Shown here: positions 52,463 to 62,193 of the stretch, piece by piece
Position numbering within the stretch: the stretch's first letter is position 1
Layout of the letters: every line of letters begins with the position of its first letter
DNA from: Chitinophaga oryziterrae
GTDB lineage: Bacteria; Bacteroidota; Bacteroidia; Chitinophagales; Chitinophagaceae
Assembly (NCBI RefSeq): GCF_009758125.1
Contig: NZ_WRXO01000017.1
Location: 1 to 64,000, forward strand
DNA length: 64,000 nucleotides
Reading direction: 5' to 3'
Notes under the pieces: model-generated
The model's database searches: none
Told to the model about the DNA's origin: nothing
What the model saw: only the letters and a program-made list of their open reading frames with translations
Made by a program: the position numbers and the translations under genes

Positions 52463-53224
52463 ATGCAAAACAACTCCATTCAGGTGAAAGGGCTTCAAAA
52501 GTCCTACAAGCAGCTTAATGTGCTGAAAGGCGTGGATTTCGAGGTGGAAAAGGGCAGTATTTTCGCCCTGCTCGGTTCCAACGGCTCAGGCAAGACAACG
52601 ATCGTTAAGATCCTCACCACACTGCTAAAACAAGACAGCGGGACCGCCGTCGTAAACGGACTCGATGTTTTGGCAAAACCCGCCAATGTGCGGCAGTCGA
52701 TCAGTCTGACCGGGCAGTTTGCCGCCGTAGATGAGATATTGACCGGGCGTGAAAATTTGATCATGATCGCCAGGCTGCGGCACCTTAGTAATCCGCGTCA
52801 GGTTGCGGATGATCTGCTGAACCGCTTCGGGTTGACCGATGCCGCCCACCGCAGGGCATCAACTTATTCGGGTGGTATGCGCCGCCGACTTGACATCGCC
52901 ATGAGCCTTGCTGGAAGATCGCCGATTATTTTCCTCGACGAGCCGACCACCGGACTTGATCCTGAGGCTCGTATCGAGGTTTGGAAAATGGTCAGGGAAC
53001 TTGCTACTAACGGCACCACCGTATTCCTGACCACCCAGTATCTGGACGAAGCAGAGCAACTCGCAGATCAGATCGCCATTCTTCATGAGGGTAGGATCAT
53101 TGTGAGTGGCACGCTCGCAGACCTGAAAAAGCTGTTCCCGCCCGCACAAGTAGAATATATTGAAAAACAGCCGACTTTGGAGGACATATTCCTTGCGATC
53201 ATCGGCAAAAAAGAGAAAAATTAA
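52463..53224 (+). CDS. ABC transporter ATPase, DrrA-like
   Basis: The 253-residue ATPase has Walker A (GSNGSGKTT, residues about 38-46), the signature YSGGMRRRLD and Walker B IIFLDEPTTGLDP followed by H-loop TTQYLDEAEQL. Similarity to the antibiotic-exporter ATPases (DrrA type) suggests drug or antibiotic export, with the permease gene that starts 1 base after the stop. It is the middle gene of the XRE-pentapeptide operon. Confidence 0.9.
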   Translation: MQNNSIQVKGLQKSYKQLNVLKGVDFEVEKGSIFALLGSNGSGKTTIVKILTTLLKQDSGTAVVNGLDVLAKPANVRQSISLTGQFAAVDEILTGRENLIMIARLRHLSNPRQVADDLLNRFGLTDAAHRRASTYSGGMRRRLDIAMSLAGRSPIIFLDEPTTGLDPEARIEVWKMVRELATNGTTVFLTTQYLDEAEQLADQIAILHEGRIIVSGTLADLKKLFPPAQVEYIEKQPTLEDIFLAIIGKKEKN

Positions 53225-53225
53225 A

Positions 53226-53993
53226 ATGGAAACAATAAAGAATTATTTCTTCAGTGATATGGGAGTTATGCTTGGACGTTCCATGCGCCATATCTTTCGC
53301 AGCCTGGACACCATCATCACCGTTACTATCATGCCAATCGCGATGATGCTGTTATTCGTCTATGTGTTAGGCGGCGCCATTCAAACCGGCACGAGTAATT
53401 ATGTGGATTACCTGTTGCCCGGCATACTGCTCATTGCCATTGCAAACAGTGTAGGCTATACGTCTTACCGCCTGTTTACTGATGTACAACGGGGAATATT
53501 TGAGCGTTTCAACTCCATGCCAATTGCACGTTCGGCCGCGCTCTGGGGACATGTGCTGACCTCTCTGGTTTCCAATGCGATTTCACTTGTCGTGATCATT
53601 CTGGTAGCGCTCCTCATGGGCTTCCGCTCACCGGCAGGAATATTGTCATGGCTTGCCGTGGCCGGTATACTCGCGCTGTTTTCGCTGACCCTGACCTGGA
53701 TCGCCGCGATCGCCGGGTTGTCCGCAAAATCAGTGGATGGCGCCGGTGTAATTGCCTATCCAATTCACTTCCTGCCATTGATTAGCTCCGCATTTGTGCC
53801 CACCAGGACGATGCCATCGGGTGTTCGCGCCTTTGCCGAATATCAGCCGGTGACCCCGATAGTGGAGACTATCCGTGCACTACTTTCAAATCAACCTGTA
53901 GGTAATGAAATATGGATCGCTCTTGCATGGTGTGTCGGAATTAGCTGTATAGCTTACATCTTTGCGATGAGAGTATATAAAAAACGGGGGTAA
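53226..53993 (+). CDS. ABC-2 type permease, DrrB-like
   Basis: The 255-residue membrane protein (start ATG 53226) has six hydrophobic segments, beginning with SMRHIFRSLDTIITVTIMPIA and YLLPGILLIAIANSVGY, and the ABC-2 family pattern VPTRTMPSGVRAFAEYQPVTP. It pairs with the preceding ATPase to export an unknown hydrophobic compound. Residues upstream of 53226 overlap the ATPase gene and are not used. Confidence 0.88.
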   Translation: METIKNYFFSDMGVMLGRSMRHIFRSLDTIITVTIMPIAMMLLFVYVLGGAIQTGTSNYVDYLLPGILLIAIANSVGYTSYRLFTDVQRGIFERFNSMPIARSAALWGHVLTSLVSNAISLVVIILVALLMGFRSPAGILSWLAVAGILALFSLTLTWIAAIAGLSAKSVDGAGVIAYPIHFLPLISSAFVPTRTMPSGVRAFAEYQPVTPIVETIRALLSNQPVGNEIWIALAWCVGISCIAYIFAMRVYKKRG

Positions 53994-54022
53994 GAGGTTG
54001 TTTTTGCTGAAGTGGTATAAAG

Positions 54023-54051
54023 ATATGCCTCTCTCTTTGAGTGGGGCATAT
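54023..54051 (+). terminator. Weak hairpin after the exporter operon
   Basis: ATATGCC (54023-54029) pairs with GGCATAT (54045-54051) around a 15-base loop. Shorter than the other terminators here, so tentative. Confidence 0.35.
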
Positions 54052-54090
54052 TTGTAATAAGCAGTAATGCTAATTAAACAAAACTATTCC

Positions 54091-55707
54091 TCATTTATCC
54101 TTCACAAGCGGGTTATTAGCAGCAGCAACACTTGCCATAATATTAATCATAGGATTTAGTTTTGACGAATCTATATCCAGGTCAAGTTCCCAGCCACTCT
54201 TACTCTTGATTCCCAGGGTATTCTTAAATTCCTGGCTGTCCTCGAAGTATTTATATAATAGCGCCAAGCTTCCCACTGAACCCAAATCAGCAGTTCCGGA
54301 TGCACCCGGATAAGCATTCTTCATTGTTATGATATGCTGAGCAATTGCCCCTACCATTCTTCGTTGATAAGAAGTCCAGGTCTCCATATTCTCAATATCA
54401 AAGTCATCAACGACCTTTTTCTTAGGTGCTTTACTTTGCGGCGTCAGGGCTATAAAGTTACCTGAGGGTTTCTTCGAATCCACTTCAGCATATTCAGTAG
54501 CGGATTCTGCGTCAAACAGGCACCATAATAGTCCGCATGCATATGCTGGTGCGGAGAGCTTTACTCCTTGCGGAATAGCTTTGTCCTTTTCAAATTCCCA
54601 TAATCTATCATTAATGTTAGACTCACCTTTCCCTTTATTATCTTTAGTTGCCACGGCAGTTAAAGGAACTGCATTTCTTGCTTCGAGGTACGCCATCACC
54701 AAATCCTGCAAATACCGCGTTCTATTTGTTTCAGCAATATCTACTATTGAAATAAGTTGTTTTAGTTTTTCGGAAGTCTTAGTATATAAATCTTCATACA
54801 CCCCGAATAGGTATCCACTCCTGAGATGGCCTGGCAATGAAAAAAAATTAATCGCAAGTGCTTTCATTTTTTCAATAGCAGTAGTTGTTTTCATTCCAGG
54901 ATGGATGGCCTGGGCTATTTCTGATGTAAACGCAACCCATGCTGTAAGATGCCCTCCGTGTTTCTCTCCGGACGTACCTTCTGGTCTTGCCGGAGGAATG
55001 ATCACATGACTTATTATAGGGTCTGGATCAACCGCACCGTAGCCCTCTTGTGCAATCTTTATTGAAACTGCAAATTCTGATACAGGTTTTACGGCATTCG
55101 TTTTCTTTTCTGGTTCTTTTTCTGTTTTAGTGTCTTTTTTACTATCAGAGCTTTCTTTTTTGTCAGGGATCTTCTGTTCAGTTTTAGTGTCTTCTTCACT
55201 ATCAGAGTTTTCTTCATCATTGCTATCCTCGTCCTCTTTATATTCCTTGCTTAAGGATTCTGTGTATTTACATAGTACTCCAAAAACACAGTGACTACCG
55301 GAACCGCTTATAACGGTATAGAGATATTTTTGATCCTCATCAATATAAATAGCTTTACCTTTTTTTATTTTGTATTTTTCCTGACAATTAAGATATAAAT
55401 TTCTATTCTCTTTTTCAGGTAACTTTGTAAGGTCCTCCTCTTCTTCCTTTCCATCGGGAAGCACTATCCTATGACATTGTATTATTCCTTGTGTACTGTT
55501 ATTAATTCTTTCCCCGGCATTGATTGGTTTTAATTGAAATGGTTTAATTGCCGGTACTCTTCCATCATAAATCTGAACAGGGTCATCCTTTGACACCTCT
55601 TGATATGGCTGAACCGCTGGCCTGGATATGCCCGAAGATCTGGGGCTAAATGAAGCGGTAGAGGAAGTAGGATTTACAGGTTCTGGATGTTTACTTTCAA
55701 TTGGCAT
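54091..55707 (-). CDS. 538-aa protein with contractile-injection-cargo-like leader
   Basis: The N-terminal 90 residues are disordered, with short repeated hydrophobic/Gln patches (RPAVQPYQ, DPVQIYD, IKPFQLKP, GIIQCH) that resemble leaders of cargo of extracellular contractile injection systems. Residues about 155-210 are an acidic-basic repeat with two copies of SDS(E/K)(E/K)DTKTE. The rest is a mostly helical domain with YPGASGTADLGSVGSLALLY and no recognised family; the DUF4157 His-Glu motif is absent. No injection-machine genes are in the window. It might be a standalone cargo toxin or a structural protein. Function unknown. Confidence 0.6.
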   Translation of the reverse strand: MPIESKHPEPVNPTSSTASFSPRSSGISRPAVQPYQEVSKDDPVQIYDGRVPAIKPFQLKPINAGERINNSTQGIIQCHRIVLPDGKEEEEDLTKLPEKENRNLYLNCQEKYKIKKGKAIYIDEDQKYLYTVISGSGSHCVFGVLCKYTESLSKEYKEDEDSNDEENSDSEEDTKTEQKIPDKKESSDSKKDTKTEKEPEKKTNAVKPVSEFAVSIKIAQEGYGAVDPDPIISHVIIPPARPEGTSGEKHGGHLTAWVAFTSEIAQAIHPGMKTTTAIEKMKALAINFFSLPGHLRSGYLFGVYEDLYTKTSEKLKQLISIVDIAETNRTRYLQDLVMAYLEARNAVPLTAVATKDNKGKGESNINDRLWEFEKDKAIPQGVKLSAPAYACGLLWCLFDAESATEYAEVDSKKPSGNFIALTPQSKAPKKKVVDDFDIENMETWTSYQRRMVGAIAQHIITMKNAYPGASGTADLGSVGSLALLYKYFEDSQEFKNTLGIKSKSGWELDLDIDSSKLNPMINIMASVAAANNPLVKDK

Positions 55708-55813
55708 TGTAAGGGAACGGATGATGTTAATAATTGAAATATACTTATTTTAATTAAAACTATTACCGTATATTTATTGTCCTTTGTAGCTTTTTGTAAG
55801 TATTAACTTTCTA

Positions 55814-56089
55814 ATGGCACCAGCTTTTAGTGCATACTTCGTTGCCTTTACTGAAGCAACCGGAGTCATATTTCTGATCCTGGGACTGGGTACGAGGATA
55901 ATTGCTATCCCCCTTATGATTACTATGCTGGTAGCCATCAGGACCATCCATTGGGCTAACGGTTTCGAAGCAGGCAATAACGGATTTGAAATACCACTGT
56001 ACTACCTGCTCATGCTGTTAGTATTGCTCATTTATGGAGCAGGGAGGTTCAGCCTTGACAGGATCATTGACAAAAAGTTAAAGAAATGA
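55814..56089 (+). pseudogene. Truncated DoxX-like membrane protein
   Basis: The 91-residue frame contains the last part of a DoxX family protein: AYFVAFTEATGVIFLILGLG, then IPLMITMLVAIRTIHWANG and IPLYYLLMLLVLLIYGAG. Complete DoxX proteins have about 130-160 residues and a first helix with a conserved Arg region, which is missing here. The residues before ATG 55814 in the same frame (NFL) suggest an internal deletion. It is probably a remnant left at a recombination border before the CRISPR operon. Confidence 0.6.
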
Positions 56090-56243
56090 ATGACCTAAAT
56101 AACAAATCCTACGCCATTAACATCATATTAACTTTCTTCTGATTTCCAATGCATATCTTGCAAACGCTGATACCATCACATAGTCCTGTAGATATGTTAT
56201 GATAAGGACTGTCTGTACCTAGTTAATATACCAAAGAAATCAG

Positions 56244-58115
56244 ATGCAGGATAAAGCCATTGTACAAATAGGGAAAATAGCATTAAAAGAGATGGATGAT
56301 AAAGAGCCCTACGAGCTTTTCATTCAAAATATGTTTCCTGATAAAGATAATTACAAAATGATACTACCCGTTTTTGAAATAGCTACAGGGGACGATTCCT
56401 GTAAGTGTGTTTATAAAAACGTAGATATACAAAATGTAAGTACTCAGAATTATCTAAAATATGCATACCGTAAGGGTTCAGCCCGTGGTGGGGATATCAC
56501 ATTTACTACCAAATTCGGAGACATAGAAAAGAAATTCCCTACGCTTGCAGGTAATCAATTCAAAGCACTTATTTCCCATTTTAAAGACAAAAGCGTTGAG
56601 GAATTCAAAATATTAAACGCCGTTTATCAGTTCCTATTGCTAAAAGAGAATTATGACCGTATCAAATCTGATCTTTCTGCTGTTTATGATACTATAGGCA
56701 AAGAAGACAAAAACACTTCCGGATTAAGCTTACTGTTTATAATAAACGGTGCAGAGAAATATCTGGCCGACTTTAAAATCATACAACAGATCATCTTAAA
56801 CAATGGAACCGAAGAAAAGTCCGAAAAATATGGTGTTAAATCAGAAGGCGCAAGTGCCACATGCTCTATCTGTTTTCAGTCAGATAAAAAGGTACATGGA
56901 TTTGCATCTCCTTTTAAGTATGCGACTGTAGACAAACCTGGAATGGTTAGCGGATTTTTCAAACAAGCTGATAACTGGAAAAACTATCCAATCTGTACTG
57001 ACTGTAGCCTTGAATTTGAATTAGGCCGTACTTATATAACAAACAATCTAAGTAGCTATTTCTATGGAAAGGCATACTATATAATCCCGAAAACACTATT
57101 AAGTAAGGACACCACTAATCTGAAGAAGGCTGTATCCAGACTTAAAGATCTTTATAAGGATATTTCAAAAACAGGAGAAATCACGGGTAAAGAAGAACTA
57201 CTTGAAAAAAAGATTGCTGAGGAGGAAGACTATTTCAATGTAAATCTTCTTTTTTACGAAGAAAATCCTACGACAAAGGCTATTAAGATAAAGTTATTGC
57301 TGGAAGAAATACTACCATCGCGCTTCAAAAAACTATTTGTAGATGCTCCAAAGGAAATAAATACAAATAGTTTATATAAAGAGGCAGTATCAAATAAAAA
57401 AGTAAAGTCTGATCTTACATTTAACCTCGGGGTTCTGAAAACATTCTTTGAGCATGACTTCTATGATCTCATCCATAAAGTATTTACGCTCCAAACATTC
57501 TCTACAGAATCCTTATATGGTCGATTCATGGCCGTTATTCGCAGCAACTACAACAGGATACAAACCGGTGATTATGCTGAATCAACCAGGCTTACTGTAC
57601 TAAAAGCACATCTCACACTCTCCTATCTTAAACAACTAAAGCTAATCGATAATCATTCAAATTTTACGTTCATGGATACTATTGAACCACAGGAAAAGAA
57701 AGCAAGTTTTGATATAGAAAAACTAAACAGGTTTATAGCAGATAATAATAGTTTTCTGGATACAGAATACAAAATCGGTATTTTCTCGGTAGGCATATTA
57801 GTGCGACTACTATTAAATATTCAGAATGCAAGCCTGGGTAATACTCCTTTCGAAAAGAAATTAAAAGGCTATAATCTAAATTCCGCATTATTAAAAAGCA
57901 TCTATAAAGAAGCATTGAGTAAGATATCTCAGTATCAGGGCTTTTATGCTTATTCAAACCTGCGCGAATTTATTGATCAGTATTTTATTCTAAATATTGA
58001 AGCAATCAATAAATTATCTAATAATGAATTATCCTTCTTTTTTGTAGCGGGCATTGAATTCGGTAGCCAGTTCAGAAATAAGGAAGTAAAAGAAGAAACA
58101 CCAACTCTAAATTAA
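56244..58115 (+). CDS. cas8b: Cas8b (type I-B large subunit, TM1802-like)
   Basis: The 623-residue protein is the first gene of a CRISPR-Cas operon and fits the Cas8b/Csh1 family: a zinc-binding pair CSIC (Cys207, Cys210) and CTDC (Cys251, Cys254), with a GFASPFKYATVDKPGMVSGF loop between. Cas8b recognises the PAM and helps Cascade bind target DNA. The rest is helical with FNLGVLKTFFEHDFYDLI. Cas7 starts 7 bases after its stop. Confidence 0.85.
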   Translation: MQDKAIVQIGKIALKEMDDKEPYELFIQNMFPDKDNYKMILPVFEIATGDDSCKCVYKNVDIQNVSTQNYLKYAYRKGSARGGDITFTTKFGDIEKKFPTLAGNQFKALISHFKDKSVEEFKILNAVYQFLLLKENYDRIKSDLSAVYDTIGKEDKNTSGLSLLFIINGAEKYLADFKIIQQIILNNGTEEKSEKYGVKSEGASATCSICFQSDKKVHGFASPFKYATVDKPGMVSGFFKQADNWKNYPICTDCSLEFELGRTYITNNLSSYFYGKAYYIIPKTLLSKDTTNLKKAVSRLKDLYKDISKTGEITGKEELLEKKIAEEEDYFNVNLLFYEENPTTKAIKIKLLLEEILPSRFKKLFVDAPKEINTNSLYKEAVSNKKVKSDLTFNLGVLKTFFEHDFYDLIHKVFTLQTFSTESLYGRFMAVIRSNYNRIQTGDYAESTRLTVLKAHLTLSYLKQLKLIDNHSNFTFMDTIEPQEKKASFDIEKLNRFIADNNSFLDTEYKIGIFSVGILVRLLLNIQNASLGNTPFEKKLKGYNLNSALLKSIYKEALSKISQYQGFYAYSNLREFIDQYFILNIEAINKLSNNELSFFFVAGIEFGSQFRNKEVKEETPTLN

Positions 58116-58122
58116 TATACTT

Positions 58123-59034
58123 ATGGCTGAAGCGCTAAAAAAAAGAAGTGAGATCTTATTCCTGTATGAAATCGAGAATGCCAACCCGAATGGCGATCCG
58201 CTTGATGAAAACCGGCCTCGTTTTGATAATGAAGATGCGACCGTTATCGTTTCAGATGTACGTCTGAAACGTACAATCAGAGACTATTGGTATGAGTACA
58301 AAGGTTATAACGGAGAGAATGGGAAAGATATCTTTGTCCGGGAAACAAAATATGCCGATGGAGATAAAGAATATGTTTCCGACGGAAAAAGACGTGCAGT
58401 AGCATTTTCAGAAAGTAGGGAGAAGGTATTGGATACCTGTATAGATATCCGTGTTTTCGGAGGTGTTCTACCGCTGAAAAATGATTCTATCACACTTACA
58501 GGCCCTACCCAGTTTCAAATGGGCAGATCAATCAATAAAACCGAAATCATAACAGAACAGGGCACAGGGGCATTTGCATCCGGTGATAAAAAGGGGCAGG
58601 CTACCTTCCGTACTGAGTATAAAGTACCATATGCCTTAATCGGTTTTAACGGTGTGATCAATGAAAAATCTGCTCAATATTCCAAAATGTCCGATGATGA
58701 TAAAACATTACTGGAAGAGGGCATCTGGGACGGTACGAAGAATCTCATTTCCCGTTCCAAATTTGGTCAAAACCCGGTTTTATTACTGGTAGTCAACTAT
58801 AAAGATTCCTTTTATATAGGGAACCTGCGGCAGCGTTTAAAACTGATCTCAGAAAAGAATGATCTTGGAATACGAGGTCTTTCTGATTTCAGACTGGATG
58901 TATCAGCCATTATTAAAGAGCTCAAAGCAAATAAAGACCAGATTGATTCCGTAGAGGTGAGGTTTGACGAAAGGCTGCAATTGTCTCCTGCAATATCCAT
59001 TATTGACGGAAAATTGGATCTAAATGCAATTTGA
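58123..59034 (+). CDS. cas7: Cas7 (Csh2-type backbone subunit)
   Basis: The 303-residue protein carries the Cas7/Csh2 signature ENANPNGDPLDENRPR and DVRLKRTIRDYWY. It coats the crRNA in Cascade and stretches the target strand. The RAMP fold is clear from FRTEYKVPYALIGFNG and the C-terminal EVRFDERLQLSP. It overlaps cas5 by 11 bases. Confidence 0.92.
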   Translation: MAEALKKRSEILFLYEIENANPNGDPLDENRPRFDNEDATVIVSDVRLKRTIRDYWYEYKGYNGENGKDIFVRETKYADGDKEYVSDGKRRAVAFSESREKVLDTCIDIRVFGGVLPLKNDSITLTGPTQFQMGRSINKTEIITEQGTGAFASGDKKGQATFRTEYKVPYALIGFNGVINEKSAQYSKMSDDDKTLLEEGIWDGTKNLISRSKFGQNPVLLLVVNYKDSFYIGNLRQRLKLISEKNDLGIRGLSDFRLDVSAIIKELKANKDQIDSVEVRFDERLQLSPAISIIDGKLDLNAI

Positions 59035-59785
59035 TCATGTTTTAATCTTCGATATCAAAAGCGAGTATGGTCATTTCCGGAAATTCAACACAACGACTTC
59101 CCCTTTGACATACACTATACCTACCCGTCCTGCCATTGCAGGGCTGTTAGGTGCTATGCTGGGTGTTGAAAGGGAATCTGCTGGTGGAAAATACCCGGAG
59201 GGAAGCCTCTCTGTTACTGAATTGTTCTCAAAAGACAACACTGGCATTGCAATACAAATCGTTAATCCTGTTAAGAAGGTAAATATTGCATTTAACCTGC
59301 TGGATACAGAAAAAGCTGCTACCAGTTTCTTTAACATCAAACAACGTACACAGATAGAATTTGAGTTATTAAAAATGCCTCACTTCAGGATCTTTGTCGG
59401 GGTTAAAGACGAAAAGCTATTTATTGATCTCTGTAACAGGATTAAAGAGAATAAATTACATTTTACACCTTATCTGGGGCTTAGTCAGTTTACAGCTATA
59501 GTAGAATATAAGGATATAGCAAAAGTTGCGAAATTGGAATCTGACACATTTACAGAAGTATTAACAGCCGTTAACCTTAACAATGTATCTCCGGATAATG
59601 CTGTTGATTTTAATTATGCAAAAAACTTTAAGTATACTTCAGATACTATGCCTGTAGCAATGCAAAAAGACAGGACTGTCACAGAGTATGCAGAAATAAT
59701 AATGGAAACCAACGGTCATCCGATTGCTATCAAATCAAAACATATATTACAATTACAGGACTGGGGAAATATCCTTTTTCTATGA
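59024..59785 (+). CDS. cas5: Cas5 (type I-B)
   Basis: The 253-residue protein has the Cas5 N-terminal signature VLIFDIKSEYGHFRKF and TRPAIAGLLGAMLGVER. It caps the 5' handle of the crRNA. Its last bases overlap the ATG of cas3 (ATGA). Confidence 0.9.
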   Translation: MQFDHVLIFDIKSEYGHFRKFNTTTSPLTYTIPTRPAIAGLLGAMLGVERESAGGKYPEGSLSVTELFSKDNTGIAIQIVNPVKKVNIAFNLLDTEKAATSFFNIKQRTQIEFELLKMPHFRIFVGVKDEKLFIDLCNRIKENKLHFTPYLGLSQFTAIVEYKDIAKVAKLESDTFTEVLTAVNLNNVSPDNAVDFNYAKNFKYTSDTMPVAMQKDRTVTEYAEIIMETNGHPIAIKSKHILQLQDWGNILFL

Positions 59786-62190
59786 ACCTTTACTCACATG
59801 ACTCAAAGCTGTTGATTGATCATTTGCGGGAGGTAGCATACAAATGCCGGAATACAATCGGGGAATTAAAGTTGTTCTGCCAAAACTCCGAAAGGAAGGA
59901 GGTAATAAAACAATTAGCCTTTCTCGCAGGCGCATTTCATGATCTTGGTAAAGCAACGAGATTCTTTCAATACTATTTATTACATCCTGAGCATGAAACG
60001 AATGGGCCTAAAAGTCATGCTTTAATTTCCGCTCTTTTTGTTAAAGAAGTAGCTATTGAATATCTGAAAAAAACGACAATCCCGGATATTGACAAAAGGC
60101 TATTTGCCCACATGGTCTTTACGGCTGTAAAACGTCATCACGGAAAACTGGATAATTTTGAACAAGAGTTATATATTGATTTGTATGATAACTCCAACAG
60201 CAATATGCTGAAGGTACAGGTAGAGGCATTTGAAGAAAAAGAAACTAAAGAAATTATTTCTTTTTTCCTTAAGGATTTAGACATACAATATGATTTAAAG
60301 AAATTCAAGGGATATATTCTTTCTGGTTCTTATTTATCCGATATGCCAGAATTCTATATAGATGATATTGAGGATGGTGACTTTAACAGTTTCACTTCTC
60401 AGGAGAAGATAGAATATTATTACCTGCACCATTTATTATTCAGCAGCCTTTTATTATCAGATAAAACCGATGTTATTCTTGATAAGGAAATTTTATCTTC
60501 AGAAATCTCAATCCCTGATAACATAGTAGACAAATTCAGAGAAAGTAAGGGCTTTAACATTCCTAAAAAAACGATTGACATTCAAAAGAATGAGGCATAT
60601 TATAGTGCTTTAAATAATCTTGAGATTGTATTCTCATCAGAAAAGCATATTTATTCTCTCACATTACCTACCGGCCTGGGCAAAACAATTACGTCTTTTG
60701 CTGTTGCCCGAAAAATGAAACAGCTATTAGGGCCTGATTGTAAACGTACAATTATTACAATACCATTCACGTCCATTATTGATCAGAATTATGAGATATA
60801 TGGAGAACTTGTTAATACCAAAGATTCTGCTATTTTATTAAAACATCATCATCTGGCAGAGCCGGTTTATAAGATGGATGAAACTTCGCTTTCTCCAGGA
60901 AAAAGTCAGTTCCTCATTGAAACATGGGATTCACAAATAGTAGTCACGACATTCGTTCAGCTATTCAATTCCCTATTCTCAAATGATAAATCCTTCTTGA
61001 TGAAATTGCCTAATCTGGCAAACTCAATCATCATACTGGATGAAATTCAGATGATGCCATATAAGTACTGGCAACTGGTTAAAAATGTATTTGAAGTGTT
61101 GGGAAAGACTTATAACTGCTACTTCATCTTAATGTCTGCAACACAGCCATTAATGTTTCTTCCGGAAATCGAAATCATTGAAATCATCCCCGATTATAAA
61201 AAATATTTTAGATACTTCAACAGGACCAGACTTTTTAACAAAACAGCAAAGCCGGTATCACTAGCTGAATTTACAGACGAGATATATCACTATCTTCAGA
61301 AAGATATACATAAAGACGTACTTATCATTTTAAATACAAAGAAACATTCCAAACAATGTTTTGAAGTATTAAGGAGTATGATTGATGTTGAATCAGAAGA
61401 TATTTATTATCTGTCAACGATGATCACTCCTTATGAAAGGAAACATATTATGCGTCTCATAAAGGAAAAGAGCTGTAAGCGAAAGATTATTGTTTCTACT
61501 CAATTAATAGAAGCCGGTGTGGATATTTCAGTTGATACTGTATTCAGATCGCTGGCGCCAATAGATTCAATTATACAGGCTGCTGGCAGAGCAAATCGTT
61601 ATGGAGAGAAGCTACAACAGGGAGAAGTATATTTATACGAAATAGAGGAGCTTAAAAAAGCTACATCGCTGATTTATGGCGCTGATTTAATTCAGAAAAC
61701 AAAAAACGTACTAAAGGAGATAAATGAAGTTGATGAGACATTCTATCTCCCGCTTATCGAAAGTTATTTCAAAGAGGTAAGAAAGCAATCTGATAGCTAT
61801 TCTTCTGAGTATCTTGATGGTATTTGTTCTTTAAATTTTAAAGATGTGGGAACATTTTCATTAATAGAGGAAAGAAAGACAGAATCTGTATTTATACAAC
61901 TAAATGAAGAAGCGAAGAATGTATGGGAGCGTTATGTAAATATCTATCAGAATAATGAGACTGATCAGTTTCAAAAGAAACAGGAGTTTGCTATGCTTAA
62001 ATCCCGTTTTTATGATTATGTGATTAATGTTCCGGTACCATATGATAAAAAAGAAATTGACTTTGACAGTGTGTCCATTTTAGGATTCTATTTATCTCTT
62101 CTTGAGTCTCCCAGCCGGTTCTACAATTATAGTGCGGAAGATATTTCTCAGAATACAGGTTATGAAGCAGTAAATACTCTAAGTTTTTGA
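59782..62190 (+). CDS. cas3: Cas3 HD nuclease-helicase
   Basis: The 802-residue protein fuses an HD nuclease (His53-Asp54 in GAFHDLGKATRFF, with later His79 and His117-118) to an SF2 helicase. Walker A is PTGLGKT (residues 296-302), the DEAD-type box is LDEIQMMP (Asp420, Glu421) and motif VI is AGRANRYG. It is recruited by Cascade to unwind and degrade target DNA. A helper Cas3'' is not needed. Confidence 0.92.
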   Translation: MNLYSHDSKLLIDHLREVAYKCRNTIGELKLFCQNSERKEVIKQLAFLAGAFHDLGKATRFFQYYLLHPEHETNGPKSHALISALFVKEVAIEYLKKTTIPDIDKRLFAHMVFTAVKRHHGKLDNFEQELYIDLYDNSNSNMLKVQVEAFEEKETKEIISFFLKDLDIQYDLKKFKGYILSGSYLSDMPEFYIDDIEDGDFNSFTSQEKIEYYYLHHLLFSSLLLSDKTDVILDKEILSSEISIPDNIVDKFRESKGFNIPKKTIDIQKNEAYYSALNNLEIVFSSEKHIYSLTLPTGLGKTITSFAVARKMKQLLGPDCKRTIITIPFTSIIDQNYEIYGELVNTKDSAILLKHHHLAEPVYKMDETSLSPGKSQFLIETWDSQIVVTTFVQLFNSLFSNDKSFLMKLPNLANSIIILDEIQMMPYKYWQLVKNVFEVLGKTYNCYFILMSATQPLMFLPEIEIIEIIPDYKKYFRYFNRTRLFNKTAKPVSLAEFTDEIYHYLQKDIHKDVLIILNTKKHSKQCFEVLRSMIDVESEDIYYLSTMITPYERKHIMRLIKEKSCKRKIIVSTQLIEAGVDISVDTVFRSLAPIDSIIQAAGRANRYGEKLQQGEVYLYEIEELKKATSLIYGADLIQKTKNVLKEINEVDETFYLPLIESYFKEVRKQSDSYSSEYLDGICSLNFKDVGTFSLIEERKTESVFIQLNEEAKNVWERYVNIYQNNETDQFQKKQEFAMLKSRFYDYVINVPVPYDKKEIDFDSVSILGFYLSLLESPSRFYNYSAEDISQNTGYEAVNTLSF

Positions 62191-62193
62191 TCA

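Noticed and set aside
56090..56243. CRISPR array upstream of cas8b
   Set aside because: No repeated 28-37-base unit was found before the operon; the array is probably beyond 64000.
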